64,000 bases of DNA, from the NCBI RefSeq assembly GCF_000242615.2, contig NZ_KI912268.1, positions 3,234,441 to 3,298,440 on the forward strand, written 5' to 3'. Below, one piece after another: positions 27,218 through 35,523 of this stretch. The position numbers and the translations under genes were made by a program. Each line of letters starts with the position of its first letter. Within the stretch, counting starts at the first letter, position 1. This DNA comes from Holophaga foetida DSM 6591. GTDB taxonomy: Bacteria; Acidobacteriota; Holophagae; Holophagales; Holophagaceae. The notes beneath the pieces were generated by a model. It saw only the letters and a list, made by a program, of their open reading frames with translations, had not been told where the DNA came from and did no database searches.

Positions 27218-27259
27218 AAAACAAAACCACGAAGCACACGGACTGCGTGTGCTTCGTGG
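27218..27259 (-). terminator. Rho-independent terminator between the small gene and hemE
   Basis: A perfect 14-bp stem (CCACGAAGCACACG with CGTGTGCTTCGTGG) and a 5-nt loop, followed on the minus strand by TTTTGTTTT. It lies 15 bp after the stop of the 79-residue gene and just before hemE. The arm sequence also resembles dispersed repeats based on CACGAAG units. Confidence 0.75.
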
Positions 27260-27274
27260 CGATCTTTTCCGCGA

Positions 27275-27514
27275 CTACTCTTCGACGGCGAAGTTGATCG
27301 GTCCGGTGGCGCCGAGGATCTCGCCCTGGGGGATGGCCATGCCGGTGCGGCGTTCGGCCTTGTGGACCACGCGCCAGGATCCGCCACGCTTGGCGGCTTC
27401 AAGCTGGGCGGCCTTGGCGGCCCGCTTGCTGTCCCGGTGGGCCACCTGGATGACGAGGTAGGATCCCTCGGTATCGGTGCCGCTTTCCAGGCCAAAGGTG
27501 AAGATACGGGTCAT
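27275..27514 (-). CDS. Small conserved-looking protein of unknown function, 79 residues
   Basis: I do not recognise this protein. It starts MTRIFTFGLESGTDTEGSYL, is basic and Ala/Lys-rich in the middle (KRAAKAAQLEAAKRGG) and ends EILGATGPINFAVEE; there is no signal peptide or membrane helix. The ATG at 27512-27514 has AAGGAG at good spacing, and the codon use is like that of the neighbours, so I take it as real. It lies 49 bp after hemL and before a strong terminator, which makes it the last gene of the hemA-C-D-B-L unit. That position suggests, without proving, a link to haem synthesis. Confidence 0.65.
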   Translation of the reverse strand: MTRIFTFGLESGTDTEGSYLVIQVAHRDSKRAAKAAQLEAAKRGGSWRVVHKAERRTGMAIPQGEILGATGPINFAVEE

Positions 27515-27563
27515 GGATGCTCCTTGCGAAACGTTCAGTATACGGTCTGCCCCGCTCGGGGGC

Positions 27564-28817
27564 CTACCACTGGGCGGCGATCTTCTCCACGGCCCGCTCG
27601 AAGTGGGTGAATTCCGCATCGCCGTGGGCGGTGGACAGGAAGGCCACCTCGTAGCCGCTGGGGGCCAGGTAGACCTCCTCTTCCAGCATCAGCTTGTGGA
27701 GGCGGCTGAACTGGGCGATGGCGCCGGATTCCACCCGGTCGGCCCGCTTGACCTCCGGCTGGAAGAGGGGCCAGATGAGGCTGGCGATCCGGGGGGCGTG
27801 GAGGCCGGGGATCTTCTCGAAGGTCTTGGCCCAGCGTTCGCTCTTGGCCTCAAGGTCCCGATAGACCCCGGGGGTCAGGCGCTGGAGGGTCGCCAGACCC
27901 GCGGCCATGGCGACGGGGTTGCCCGAGAGGGTTCCGGCCTGGTAGACCGGACCGTCGGGGCTCACCATCCCCATGATGTCCTTGCGCCCGCCGTAGAGGC
28001 CCACGGGCATGCCGCCCCCGATGATCTTGCCGAAGGTCACCATGTCCGGGGTGATCCCGAAGAGTTCCGCTGCGCCGCCCGGGGCCACCCGGAAGCCGCT
28101 GATGACTTCGTCGAAGATGAGCACGGTGCCGTACTTGGTGCACAGCTCCCGCAGGCGCTGGAGGAAGGAGCGGTCCTGGAGCAGCAGGCCGTTGTTGGCG
28201 GGGATGGGCTCGATGATGGCGGCGGCCAGATCACTTCCATGCTTGGCAAAGGTGGCCTCCAGGGCCTCCGGATCGTCCAGGCTCAGCACCAGGGTCAGGT
28301 CGGCGAAGGCCTTGGGCACGCCAGCGCTGGTGGGCTCCCCGAAGGTGGCCAGTCCCGAGCCGGCCTTCACTAGCAGGGAATCGCTGTGGCCGTGGTAGCA
28401 GCCGTCGAACTTGAGGATGAGGTCCCGCTTCGTGAATCCCCGGGCGGCCCGAAGGGCGGACATCACCGCCTCGGTGCCGCTGGAGACGAAGCGCATCTTT
28501 TCGATGTAGGGCACCATTTCCTTGATGCGCCGGGCCAGGGCCAGTTCGCGCCGGGAGGGGGCGCCGAAGGTCAGGCCCTCCCGCATGGTCTCGGCGACGA
28601 TCGCCAGGATCTCCTTGTTGGCGTGGCCGTGGATCAGGGGGCCCCAGGACATGCAGAGGTCCAGGTAGCGGGTGTCGTCCTCGTCCTCGAACCAGGCGCC
28701 CCATGCCTTTTTGAAGAACTTGGGGTGGCCTCCCACGGACTTGAAGGCCCGGACAGGGGAGGAGACGCCACCTGGAAAGTGGGTCAGAGCTTCGGCAAAC
28801 AGGGCATCGTTTGGCAT
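27564..28817 (-). CDS. hemL: Glutamate-1-semialdehyde 2,1-aminomutase
   Basis: A 417-residue PLP enzyme that converts glutamate-1-semialdehyde to 5-aminolevulinate, the second step of the C5 pathway. FPGGVSSPVRAFKSVGG at the N-terminus, FVSSGTEAVMSALRAAR, the PLP-Asp in LIFDEVISGFR and the Schiff-base lysine in TFGKIIGGGMPVG near residue 260 are all present. Length is normal. It is 60 bp downstream of hemB in an AT-rich gap that could carry an internal promoter. Together with hemA it shows that this organism makes ALA from glutamyl-tRNA. Confidence 0.95.
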   Translation of the reverse strand: MPNDALFAEALTHFPGGVSSPVRAFKSVGGHPKFFKKAWGAWFEDEDDTRYLDLCMSWGPLIHGHANKEILAIVAETMREGLTFGAPSRRELALARRIKEMVPYIEKMRFVSSGTEAVMSALRAARGFTKRDLILKFDGCYHGHSDSLLVKAGSGLATFGEPTSAGVPKAFADLTLVLSLDDPEALEATFAKHGSDLAAAIIEPIPANNGLLLQDRSFLQRLRELCTKYGTVLIFDEVISGFRVAPGGAAELFGITPDMVTFGKIIGGGMPVGLYGGRKDIMGMVSPDGPVYQAGTLSGNPVAMAAGLATLQRLTPGVYRDLEAKSERWAKTFEKIPGLHAPRIASLIWPLFQPEVKRADRVESGAIAQFSRLHKLMLEEEVYLAPSGYEVAFLSTAHGDAEFTHFERAVEKIAAQW

Positions 28818-28833
28818 GGATAACTCGCTGGTA

Positions 28834-28861
28834 ATTTTAATTATTGTAATAAATTTGTGAA
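28834..28861 (-). promoter_or_regulatory. Possible internal promoter before hemL
   Basis: TTCACA-N16-TAAAAT on the minus strand in an AT-rich gap inside an otherwise GC-rich operon. Each hexamer matches five of six consensus bases. The -10 ends 16 bp before the hemL ATG, so a transcript would have a leader of only about 10 nt, which argues for caution. Confidence 0.3.
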
Positions 28862-28877
28862 TTCCAATGCAAGCGGT

Positions 28878-29846
28878 CTATGCGGTCCACCCCTTCTGCA
28901 CGGCCTCCCGGGCGGCGTAGGTGATGATCATGTCGCTTCCGGCCCGGCGCAGGCTGAGGAGCTGTTCGTACAGGAGCTGATCGCCGTTGACCCAGCCGAG
29001 CTGGTCCGCGGCCTTGACGCTGCTGAACTCGCTGGAGACGTGGTAGGAACAGATCGGCAGGAGGCAGGCTTCCCGCAGGCGCCAGATCAGGTCCAGGTTG
29101 TGGATGCCGGGCTTGACCATGAGGATGTCGGCGCCCTCCTCGATATCCAGCAGGGCGTCCTTGATGCCTTCCCGGGCGTTCCGGGGGTCCATCTGGTAGG
29201 TGCGGCGATCGCCGAACTTGGGGCTGGAGTCCGCCGCTTCCCGGAAGGGGCCGTAGTAGGCGCCATTGTGTTTGATGGCGTAGGAGAGGATGGCGGTGTT
29301 CTGGAATCCCTCTTCGTCCAGGCGGGCCCGGATGGCGGCCACCCGGCCGTCCATCATGTCCGAGGGGCTCACCACGTCGGCCCCGGCCTGGGCATGGGTG
29401 AGGGCCATCTCCGCCAGGATGGCCACGCTGGCATCGTTGACGATCTCGCCGTTCTCCACCACGCCGCAGTGGCCGTGGTCCGTGTAGGCGCAGAGGCAGA
29501 CGTCCGTCATGACGATCAGATCGTCCCCGAAGGCCTGCTTGAGCGCGCTGATGGTCCGGGGCAGGGAGCCCTTGGGGTCATGGCTATGTTCGGCCAGGGG
29601 GCTTTTGGTGTCGGGCACCCCGAAGAGCACCACCGAGCGGAGGCCGAGCTTGAGATCGGCCTCCACCTGCTTCAGGGTGGCCTGGAGGCCAGTGCGGGCG
29701 ATGCCCGGCAGGCTGGCGATGGGGCTCACGCCCTCCGCATCCTGGACAAAGTAGGGCTGGATGAGGTGGCGGGCCCTCAGATCGGTTTCGGCGACGAGAT
29801 CCCGGATGGCCTTGGTGCGGCGGAGGCGGCGGGGACGGATGAACAT
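28878..29846 (-). CDS. hemB: Delta-aminolevulinic acid dehydratase (porphobilinogen synthase)
   Basis: A 322-residue class I Schiff-base aldolase condensing two ALA molecules to porphobilinogen. RPRRLRRTKAIRDLVAET is the usual start. The zinc cysteines are in TDVCLCAYTDHGHCG, indicating a zinc-dependent enzyme. The two active-site lysines are in ILSYAIKHNGAYYGPFR (the first has an unusual IKHNG instead of AKYAS) and LMVKPG. AAGGAG precedes the ATG. It starts 9 bp after the hemD stop. Confidence 0.94.
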   Translation of the reverse strand: MFIRPRRLRRTKAIRDLVAETDLRARHLIQPYFVQDAEGVSPIASLPGIARTGLQATLKQVEADLKLGLRSVVLFGVPDTKSPLAEHSHDPKGSLPRTISALKQAFGDDLIVMTDVCLCAYTDHGHCGVVENGEIVNDASVAILAEMALTHAQAGADVVSPSDMMDGRVAAIRARLDEEGFQNTAILSYAIKHNGAYYGPFREAADSSPKFGDRRTYQMDPRNAREGIKDALLDIEEGADILMVKPGIHNLDLIWRLREACLLPICSYHVSSEFSSVKAADQLGWVNGDQLLYEQLLSLRRAGSDMIITYAAREAVQKGWTA

Positions 29847-29855
29847 GGCAACTCC

Positions 29856-30521
29856 TTACACGGATCGAAGCAGGATCTCCAGCGCCGAGGGGCTGGGTTG
29901 GCACCAGGCGGTGGCCGGGAAGCCGACCGAGGCGAAGGCCTGGGCGGATCGCTCCCCCCAGGCGAAGCGGAGTATATCCCGGCTCAGGGGGGCCAGGACT
30001 TCCGCCTGGAGGGGGCTGAGGGCCAGGACACCCTCCACGCTTGGCAGGGGGGGGACGGGATCCAGGGGGATCTCGCCGTGGCTCAGCCAGGGCGTCAGGT
30101 GCCAGGGGGAACCTTCGGCTGCGGCTTCCAGGAAGGCGCGGCTCCGCTCACCCCTCACCAGGAGAAAGGCGCCGCCGGAGGGGAAGCGGGCCTGGAGTTC
30201 CGACCAGAGCCCTTCGGCCCGGGGCTCGGCGGGAAGGGTGGGAAGCAGATCCCAGCCCTTCAGGGCCTCGGCGGTGCCGGCTCCCGTCACGAGACAGGGG
30301 GTGCCGCCCGGGAGCTGGGAGCGGATGGCCCGGGCTCCGGCGGGGCTCAGGATGAGGACGGCATCCCAGGGGCCCGGGGGCGGGGGTTCCGGAGTGGGGG
30401 ACATGGTGGTGCAGGAGTAGGCCACCGGCGTCCAGCCAGCCGCCCGGACGCACTCGGAGAGGGGGTGGTCCCCGGGACGGGCCAGGGCAAGGCGTCGGAA
30501 GCTCGGTTTCAGTGGGCCCAT
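29856..30521 (-). CDS. hemD: Uroporphyrinogen-III synthase
   Basis: A 221-residue protein assigned mainly by position between hemC and hemB. HemD proteins diverge strongly; features that fit are the start RRLALARPGDHPLSECVRAAG, WDAVLILSPAGARAIR near residue 62, and a C-terminal AWGERSAQAFASVGFPATAWCQPSPSALEILL that corresponds to the usual G-xTaxal-x-GxxP ending. It closes hydroxymethylbilane to uroporphyrinogen III. The frame is open to 30731, but the ATG at 30519-30521 overlaps the hemC end by 13 bp and begins at the family N-terminus. It is a little shorter than the usual ~250 residues. Confidence 0.8.
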   Translation of the reverse strand: MGPLKPSFRRLALARPGDHPLSECVRAAGWTPVAYSCTTMSPTPEPPPPGPWDAVLILSPAGARAIRSQLPGGTPCLVTGAGTAEALKGWDLLPTLPAEPRAEGLWSELQARFPSGGAFLLVRGERSRAFLEAAAEGSPWHLTPWLSHGEIPLDPVPPLPSVEGVLALSPLQAEVLAPLSRDILRFAWGERSAQAFASVGFPATAWCQPSPSALEILLRSV

Positions 30522-31402
30522 GTCAGGCCTTCGGCCCGGAACTGGGCGAGGACACTGCCCAGGGCCTCGTCGGGTTCTCCCTCTGCCTGGGCATGCACCA
30601 CGCGATCCTCCTGGGCGAAGGCGGCCCGGAGGCGTACCCGGCCGCCTTCGAGCACTTCGGCCAGGGCACCCAGGGGCTGCTGGCAGCCGCCGCCGAGTCC
30701 TGCAAGCACCCGGCGCTCCAGATCCACGCAAAGGGCCGTGTCGCTGTGGTGCAGGGGCCGCAGGGCCTCGACGATATCGGGGCGGTCCGCGCGGGTCTCG
30801 GCCAGCAGGGCGCCCTGTCCCGGGGCCGGAAGGAGCTCTTCGGGGCTCAGGGGACGCACCTCCAGCCCCGAAAGATCCAGGGCCAGCCGCTTGACGCCGG
30901 CGGCGGCCAGGAGGGTGCCGTGGAGGGGTTCCTCCCGCAGGATGCCGTCCCGGACCCGCTGGAGTCGTGTGGGGACATTTCCCCGGATCCAGGTGAAGCG
31001 GGCCTGGGGCATGGCCTGGCGGAGCATCCGTTCCCGGCGTACGGCACTGGTGCCCAGGGTGGGGTGCTCGGGGCGGTCTGGGCGGAGGATCAGGAGATCG
31101 AAGGGGTCCTCCCGCAGGGGGATGCAGGCCCGAAGGGTTCCCGCCGGGCGCTCCATGGAGACGTCCTTGAGGCTGTGGATCAGGAGATCCACCTCCCGGG
31201 CAGCCTGGGCATCCTCCAGTTCCTTGGTGAAGAGGCCCGTGGCTCCGGCCTTCTCCAGGGGGCCCGCCAGCCAGCGGTCCCCGTGGGTGGTGAATTCCTT
31301 CCAGATGACCTCATGTCCCTGGGCCTTGAGCCAGTCGACCATGGGACGGGCCTGCCCCATGGCCAGCAGGCTGTTTCGGGTGCCGACGATGATTCGGCTC
31401 AC
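30509..31402 (-). CDS. hemC: Hydroxymethylbilane synthase (porphobilinogen deaminase)
   Basis: A 297-residue enzyme polymerising four porphobilinogens. GTRNSLLAMGQA opens the protein, the catalytic Asp is D80 in IHSLKD, and the dipyrromethane cofactor attaches to C240 in GLGGGCQQPLGA. APGQGAL is also present. It lacks a few residues at the C-terminal domain compared with E. coli (313) but is complete. The ATG overlaps the hemA stop as ATGA. Translational coupling of hemA, hemC and hemD suggests balanced production of early enzymes. Confidence 0.94.
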   Translation of the reverse strand: MSRIIVGTRNSLLAMGQARPMVDWLKAQGHEVIWKEFTTHGDRWLAGPLEKAGATGLFTKELEDAQAAREVDLLIHSLKDVSMERPAGTLRACIPLREDPFDLLILRPDRPEHPTLGTSAVRRERMLRQAMPQARFTWIRGNVPTRLQRVRDGILREEPLHGTLLAAAGVKRLALDLSGLEVRPLSPEELLPAPGQGALLAETRADRPDIVEALRPLHHSDTALCVDLERRVLAGLGGGCQQPLGALAEVLEGGRVRLRAAFAQEDRVVHAQAEGEPDEALGSVLAQFRAEGLTWAH

Positions 31403-32568
31403 TGGTCGTCCTCGTCCTCGGGCGATTCCTCACCGGTGGCCCGGGGTTCGCTCTGGGCCAGGGCCCGGAAGGCCAGGGTGCGGCCCCGGCGCAGGATGGC
31501 CTGGAGGGCCAGGGCCTGGTCGGGAAGCAGTTCCGCCAGGGGGCCCTCCGCCGCTTCGGCGTTCAGGGCCTCCCAGGCGATGCTGAGGCGTTCGTGTGCC
31601 ATGGCCCGCCGCCGCTTGGCCGCCCGCTTGCGGGCGCGGCCCCTCAGGCGCTCCACGCCATCGTTCAGGAAGGGGTCGGCCTGACGGGCCGCTTCCTTGC
31701 GGTGACGCTTGGCCTGTTCGGTCTCCTCCAGGCAGTTGCCCAGATTGAGGCGCTGCACCCAGGGGAGCTGCTCCAGGCTGGGCTCCGAATCCGGGGGGAG
31801 GGCCAGATCGAGGATCAGCAACCGGTTCTCGCGTTCGCAGTGCTGCCAGGCGGCTCGCGTAAAGATGGGCTCAGGACTGGCGGTGGCCGTCACCAGACAG
31901 TCATAGGTGCCGGGATCGCGCTGGATGAGGTCCAGGGGGACCACCGGAAGCCCGAGGGGATCTGCCATCTCGTGGGCCCTGGAAAGGCTCCGGTTGGTGA
32001 CGGTGACCCGGTAGCCCCGCTCCGGGAGTCGGGCGGCCAGGTACTGGGTCATGGGGCCGACGCCCACCAGCAGGACGTGTCCCGAGGTGTCCAGGAATCG
32101 CTCGACGTGCTTCAATGCCACGGTGGCGACGCTAGCCTGGCCGTGGTCCAGCCCGATGCGGGAACGGAGACGATGGGCTTCCCGGAGGATGTCCTCCAGG
32201 GCCGACAGGGCTTCCTCCCCGGCGGTGCCCGCGTCCAGGGCGGTGTCCAGGGCGGTCCGGATCTGCCCGGGGATCTCCCGGTCCCCGACATTGGCGCTCT
32301 CCAGGCCCGAGGCGAGGGAGAGGAGGTGCAGCCAGGCGGCATCGCCCGTGAGCTTCATGACCTCCGGTGCCAGGGAGAGACCCTGGACATCCCCTTCCCA
32401 GAGCATCCACAGGACACGCTGGCAGGTACAGAGGTAGACCAGTTCACGGGCTCCGGTTTTCCGCTGCCACTCCTTCAGCTTCTCGGGAAGGCCTTCAGAT
32501 ACAACATGCTCGCCGACCTGCTCCAGGGGATGGTGGGGAGCGCAAAACATATAAAGCGTGGGTTCCAT
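31399..32568 (-). CDS. hemA: Glutamyl-tRNA reductase, divergent
   Basis: A 389-residue NADPH-dependent reductase that starts the C5 haem pathway by reducing glutamyl-tRNA to glutamate-1-semialdehyde. Family landmarks are present but altered: the catalytic cysteine box reads LCTCQRV (usual STCNRTE; Cys49 is the nucleophile), the next box reads ASGLESANVGDREIPGQIR (usual SGLDSMVLGEPQILGQVK), and the NADPH site is LLVGVGPMTQYLA near residue 165. The C-terminal dimerisation helix is rich in Arg/Lys and the tail is acidic. As the first gene of the hem operon, its promoter must lie in the 129 bp shared with the LytTR regulator. Assignment is secure from context despite the divergence. Confidence 0.88.
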   Translation of the reverse strand: MEPTLYMFCAPHHPLEQVGEHVVSEGLPEKLKEWQRKTGARELVYLCTCQRVLWMLWEGDVQGLSLAPEVMKLTGDAAWLHLLSLASGLESANVGDREIPGQIRTALDTALDAGTAGEEALSALEDILREAHRLRSRIGLDHGQASVATVALKHVERFLDTSGHVLLVGVGPMTQYLAARLPERGYRVTVTNRSLSRAHEMADPLGLPVVPLDLIQRDPGTYDCLVTATASPEPIFTRAAWQHCERENRLLILDLALPPDSEPSLEQLPWVQRLNLGNCLEETEQAKRHRKEAARQADPFLNDGVERLRGRARKRAAKRRRAMAHERLSIAWEALNAEAAEGPLAELLPDQALALQAILRRGRTLAFRALAQSEPRATGEESPEDEDDQ

Positions 32569-32697
32569 GATGCTCCGGAGCCTTCAAGGTACGGCCCCTA
32601 ATCATACAAGGATCCGGGAGCTGTGGAACGCTGTAAACGCCCTCATCCGGCGGCTTGAACACATACTGCTATGCTTGTGCCAACCTCACAGGCAGGG

Positions 32698-33423
32698 ATG
32701 ATGGATTCCAGGATTCGGGTGGCCATTGCGGATGACGAGCCCCTGGCTCTGATGCGTTTGGCGCGTCTCCTGGAGCGGGGTGGTTGCGAGGTGCTGGCTC
32801 AGTTCCGGGATGGGATGGCCATGGTGGACTGGCTCAAGGATCATCCACTGCCGGACTGCCTCTTTCTTGATGTCAAGATGCCAGGAGCCACTGGGCTCGA
32901 TATCCTGGCGGAGTTCCAGGAGCGGGTGCCCATCGTGCTGGTCACCAGCAATTCGGAATTCGCTGTTTCCGCCTTCGATTTCGCCGCAGCGGACTTTCTG
33001 CTCAAGCCGGTGGAGGAAGCCAGGCTGGCCAAGACCTTGGAACGGCTTCGTCGACGGACCCTGGGGCGGAGCGCCCTGCCTGCGCTTTCCACCCCCACTA
33101 AGATCGCTGTGATCGCCGGGAAGGGCACGGTCCTCCTGGAACTGGCCAAGATCAGTCACTTCGAGATCGAAGGGGGGAATGTCTTTGTCTGTGCCTCCCA
33201 TGGGCGCTTCCTGACCCGCTGGCGCTCTTTGATGCAGGTGGAAGCCGCTCTTCCGCTGCTTTCTCTGGTGCGGCTCAACCGGACCATCACGGTGCGCCCC
33301 GAATCCGTGCGCGGCCTCCGGGTGCTCCCCTATGGCCGGCGCATGGTGCTTCTGGCGGACGGTCAGGAATATGCCGCCAGCCGGAAGGGGAGCCAGGATC
33401 TGGCGATGCGTCTGGGGTTGTAG
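32698..33423 (+). CDS. LytTR-family response regulator
   Basis: A 241-residue regulator. The receiver domain (residues 1-115) has the acid pair in VAIADDEPLALMRL, the phospho-Asp in CLFLDVKMPGATGLD and Lys in FLLKPVEE. The C-terminal LytTR domain (about 135-241) begins with KIAVIAGKGTVLLELAKISHFEIEGGNVFV and includes SLVRLNRTITVRPESVRGL, typical of AlgR/LytR/AgrA-type DNA binding. A longer start at 32671 exists, but AGG lies before the ATG pair at 32698/32701. No histidine kinase sits next to it. Just downstream is a pair of 21-bp-spaced direct repeats of the sort LytTR dimers bind. Confidence 0.87.
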   Translation: MMDSRIRVAIADDEPLALMRLARLLERGGCEVLAQFRDGMAMVDWLKDHPLPDCLFLDVKMPGATGLDILAEFQERVPIVLVTSNSEFAVSAFDFAAADFLLKPVEEARLAKTLERLRRRTLGRSALPALSTPTKIAVIAGKGTVLLELAKISHFEIEGGNVFVCASHGRFLTRWRSLMQVEAALPLLSLVRLNRTITVRPESVRGLRVLPYGRRMVLLADGQEYAASRKGSQDLAMRLGL

Positions 33424-33463
33424 ACCTAAGTTGTCCCTCTTGGGGCGCTCCGTGACGAAGGTG

Positions 33464-33497
33464 TGTCATTCCCTGTGGAAGATCTGTCATTCCCTGT
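33464..33497. promoter_or_regulatory. LytTR-type direct-repeat binding site
   Basis: TGTCATTCCCTGT occurs perfectly twice, at 33464-33476 and 33485-33497, giving a 21-bp period (two helical turns). On the other strand each copy reads ACAGGGAATGACA, close to the ACAGTTAAG-like half-sites known for AgrA-type LytTR proteins. It lies between the LytTR gene and the following receiver gene, 86-119 bp before its start. Confidence 0.6.
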
Positions 33498-33582
33498 CGG
33501 GCAGCAGGTGCTTCGAGGGGGGAAATGTACCTTTTCGTAGAGGACTTAGTGTAAAAACGCATCCATTTAATGAGTTTTGCAT

Positions 33583-33945
33583 ATGCAAAGAGGTGTTCCA
33601 AAGAAGGCTCTGTTGGTGGATGGTCCAGACGATCGTCGGGTCTTCCGTCGCTTCCTTCAGCTCCATGGCTTTGAAATCCAGGAGTGCGACACCCTTGAGG
33701 AGGCGATCTCAATGGTGCCTGAGTTCCTCCCGGATCTGGTGGTCACCGATCTGTCGCGAGCCACGGATCCTGCCTTGGGTCGATGCCGGAGCCTGATCGG
33801 TGATCTGCCTGTTCTCTTTCACGGGGGGCTCTTCTCGGAATGGGAGGCCAGCGGTCGGGTGCAGGCCAGCAAGTCGGCCTTTCTGGCCCGCCCATTCTCC
33901 CTGCTGGACTTCCATCTCACGATCCAGGGGCTTCTGAAATCCTGA
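33583..33945 (+). CDS. Degenerate receiver-domain protein
   Basis: A 120-residue stand-alone protein with the fold pattern of a response-regulator receiver. KKALLVDGPDDRRVFRRFLQLHGFEIQE corresponds to the first strand and helix, but the usual DD pair reads DG. The phospho-acceptor position keeps Asp (LVVTDLSR). The switch Thr and the invariant Lys are replaced (PVLFHGG; FLARPF). It may therefore act without normal phosphorylation, as in pseudo-receivers. The ATG at 33583 is preferred over an upstream TTG at 33577. It is followed after 37 bp by the membrane-protein gene. Confidence 0.65.
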   Translation: MQRGVPKKALLVDGPDDRRVFRRFLQLHGFEIQECDTLEEAISMVPEFLPDLVVTDLSRATDPALGRCRSLIGDLPVLFHGGLFSEWEASGRVQASKSAFLARPFSLLDFHLTIQGLLKS

Positions 33946-33982
33946 TATTCAGTGGAAGCTGCTTTCCCGCCGAAAACGGGGC

Positions 33983-35455
33983 ATGGTCAATCATCGGATA
34001 GATCCATCCTCCAGCCGCAGTACCAGCTTGTCTCTGGTGGCAGTATGCCTTCTGGGGGCACTGCTGGCCGGGGGAGGGCTGTCGCTATTCGGCTCCATGG
34101 GGGGCTTCGAACGTTCGGAATTCGCGGTGCCCAGCCGGATGGTGAACCAGATCACGGCGGTGGTGGTGACCAGCATCGCCCTGATCATCCCCCTGACGGC
34201 CAATCTTTACTCCCCGAAGCTCGTGAAGCTCTATGTGGCTCATCCCATCATCGTCTCAGGGCTTTCGGTGCTTCTGTTCACCCACTTGCTCCTGCTGGGG
34301 GCGGTTTTCGTTCCAAGGGGCCTTCCCGTCTTCCGTGCATACACGGCAGTGATGGCCTTCTTCCTGTTCCTGGTGCTGGCGGGAACCCTGCCGTTCCTTT
34401 ATGGTCTGAGCCAGTTCCTGAGACCGAGCTTCTTCATGCCCATGCTCACCCGGAAGGCCATCCGCTGTCTGGGACAAGTCCTGCGGGGCCGGAAGGTGGA
34501 GGCGAATTCCAGGGATCTGTTCGAATTCACGGATGTGGCTGCCAACATCGCCCTCACGGGCATGGCCAGGGGGGACAGGCAGCTGGTGCTGCTCTCCATC
34601 CAGTCCATTCACTCCATCCTTACTGAGCTGGTGGGCGGCGGGTGCCTCGAACCCTCCCCCTGGCGCCCCCTCCGGCCCCACTTCGTGCCGGGATTGGCGC
34701 GGGAAGGGCAGGCTTTCCTTGTGAAGGAATGCCTCTGGCCCGAGGCCTACCTTCTGGCCCAGCTCCTCAAGGTGATGGAGGTGGCCAACAAGCGCCAGCA
34801 TGAACTGATGGCAGAGCTTGCCAGCCAGTTGGTGGAGAGTGCCGAGCTGGCTTCTGTGCTTGGGCGGGATCAGGTGGTGGAACTTCACATCATGGCGTTC
34901 AATTCTCTGCTCCGGGAGTCCATTGAAGAGAAGGATCTGCGGCGATTCCAGAATCTTTCGTACCACTATCGTCTGCTCATCGAGGCCTTCCTGGAGCAGC
35001 CGGATCATATGTACCGGGCGGCCGAGCACCTGATTGCATACGGGCGTCTGGCCGAGGAAGTGGGCATGAGCTTCGGGCTCAAGACGGTGGTCTTCGACAT
35101 GGGTGAACTGGTGCTCAGTCTGGCTCAGCGTCGGGAGGAAGGGGCTGTGGAGCTGGTGCAGCTCTGGGCGGGTCCCCTATGGCAGGAGGCCATTCTGAGC
35201 GAGGGGGGGATGCGGATGGTGGGATGGCGCACCCTTGTCAAGGTCTACTGGGAAGCCAAGGCACGGGGGCTGGAATCTCTGGGGGAGGCCCTCTACTGGC
35301 GCTACCTCTCGGACGAGACTGTGCACCGGGAGCACGTTGAACTGATCCTGGATGAGGATCGGGAACTGCACGCGGAGTTCAACGACCGTCTGATGCGATT
35401 CGCCCACCTCTCCCCGGAGGCCACCGCACTCGCCCTGGCATTCACAGAGGAATGA
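33983..35455 (+). CDS. Four-helix membrane protein with a large cytosolic domain, unknown function
   Basis: A 490-residue protein. Four hydrophobic segments lie at about residues 15-37, 55-75, 86-109 and 119-145, followed by ~345 residues of soluble, mainly helical sequence. The layout recalls DUF2254-like predicted membrane proteins, but I cannot confirm membership. There is no kinase, GGDEF or transporter motif. It sits after the pseudo-receiver and before the hemerythrin-like gene, all on the same strand downstream of the LytTR repeats, so it may be a target of that regulator. Role unknown. Confidence 0.65.
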   Translation: MVNHRIDPSSSRSTSLSLVAVCLLGALLAGGGLSLFGSMGGFERSEFAVPSRMVNQITAVVVTSIALIIPLTANLYSPKLVKLYVAHPIIVSGLSVLLFTHLLLLGAVFVPRGLPVFRAYTAVMAFFLFLVLAGTLPFLYGLSQFLRPSFFMPMLTRKAIRCLGQVLRGRKVEANSRDLFEFTDVAANIALTGMARGDRQLVLLSIQSIHSILTELVGGGCLEPSPWRPLRPHFVPGLAREGQAFLVKECLWPEAYLLAQLLKVMEVANKRQHELMAELASQLVESAELASVLGRDQVVELHIMAFNSLLRESIEEKDLRRFQNLSYHYRLLIEAFLEQPDHMYRAAEHLIAYGRLAEEVGMSFGLKTVVFDMGELVLSLAQRREEGAVELVQLWAGPLWQEAILSEGGMRMVGWRTLVKVYWEAKARGLESLGEALYWRYLSDETVHREHVELILDEDRELHAEFNDRLMRFAHLSPEATALALAFTEE

Positions 35456-35523
35456 CCCTCCGCCCCTTTCGGTTAATCTGGAAGGAAATAGCTGAAGATG
35501 GCTTTTGGCGGCAAGGAGTTCAT

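Noticed and set aside
28857..31586. 909-codon plus-strand open frame across hemB, hemD and hemC
   Set aside because: It spans three recognised genes on the other strand, has no ribosome site and no protein motif.
33464..33497. CRISPR-like repeat pair
   Set aside because: Only two short copies with an 8-bp gap; no array and no cas genes.
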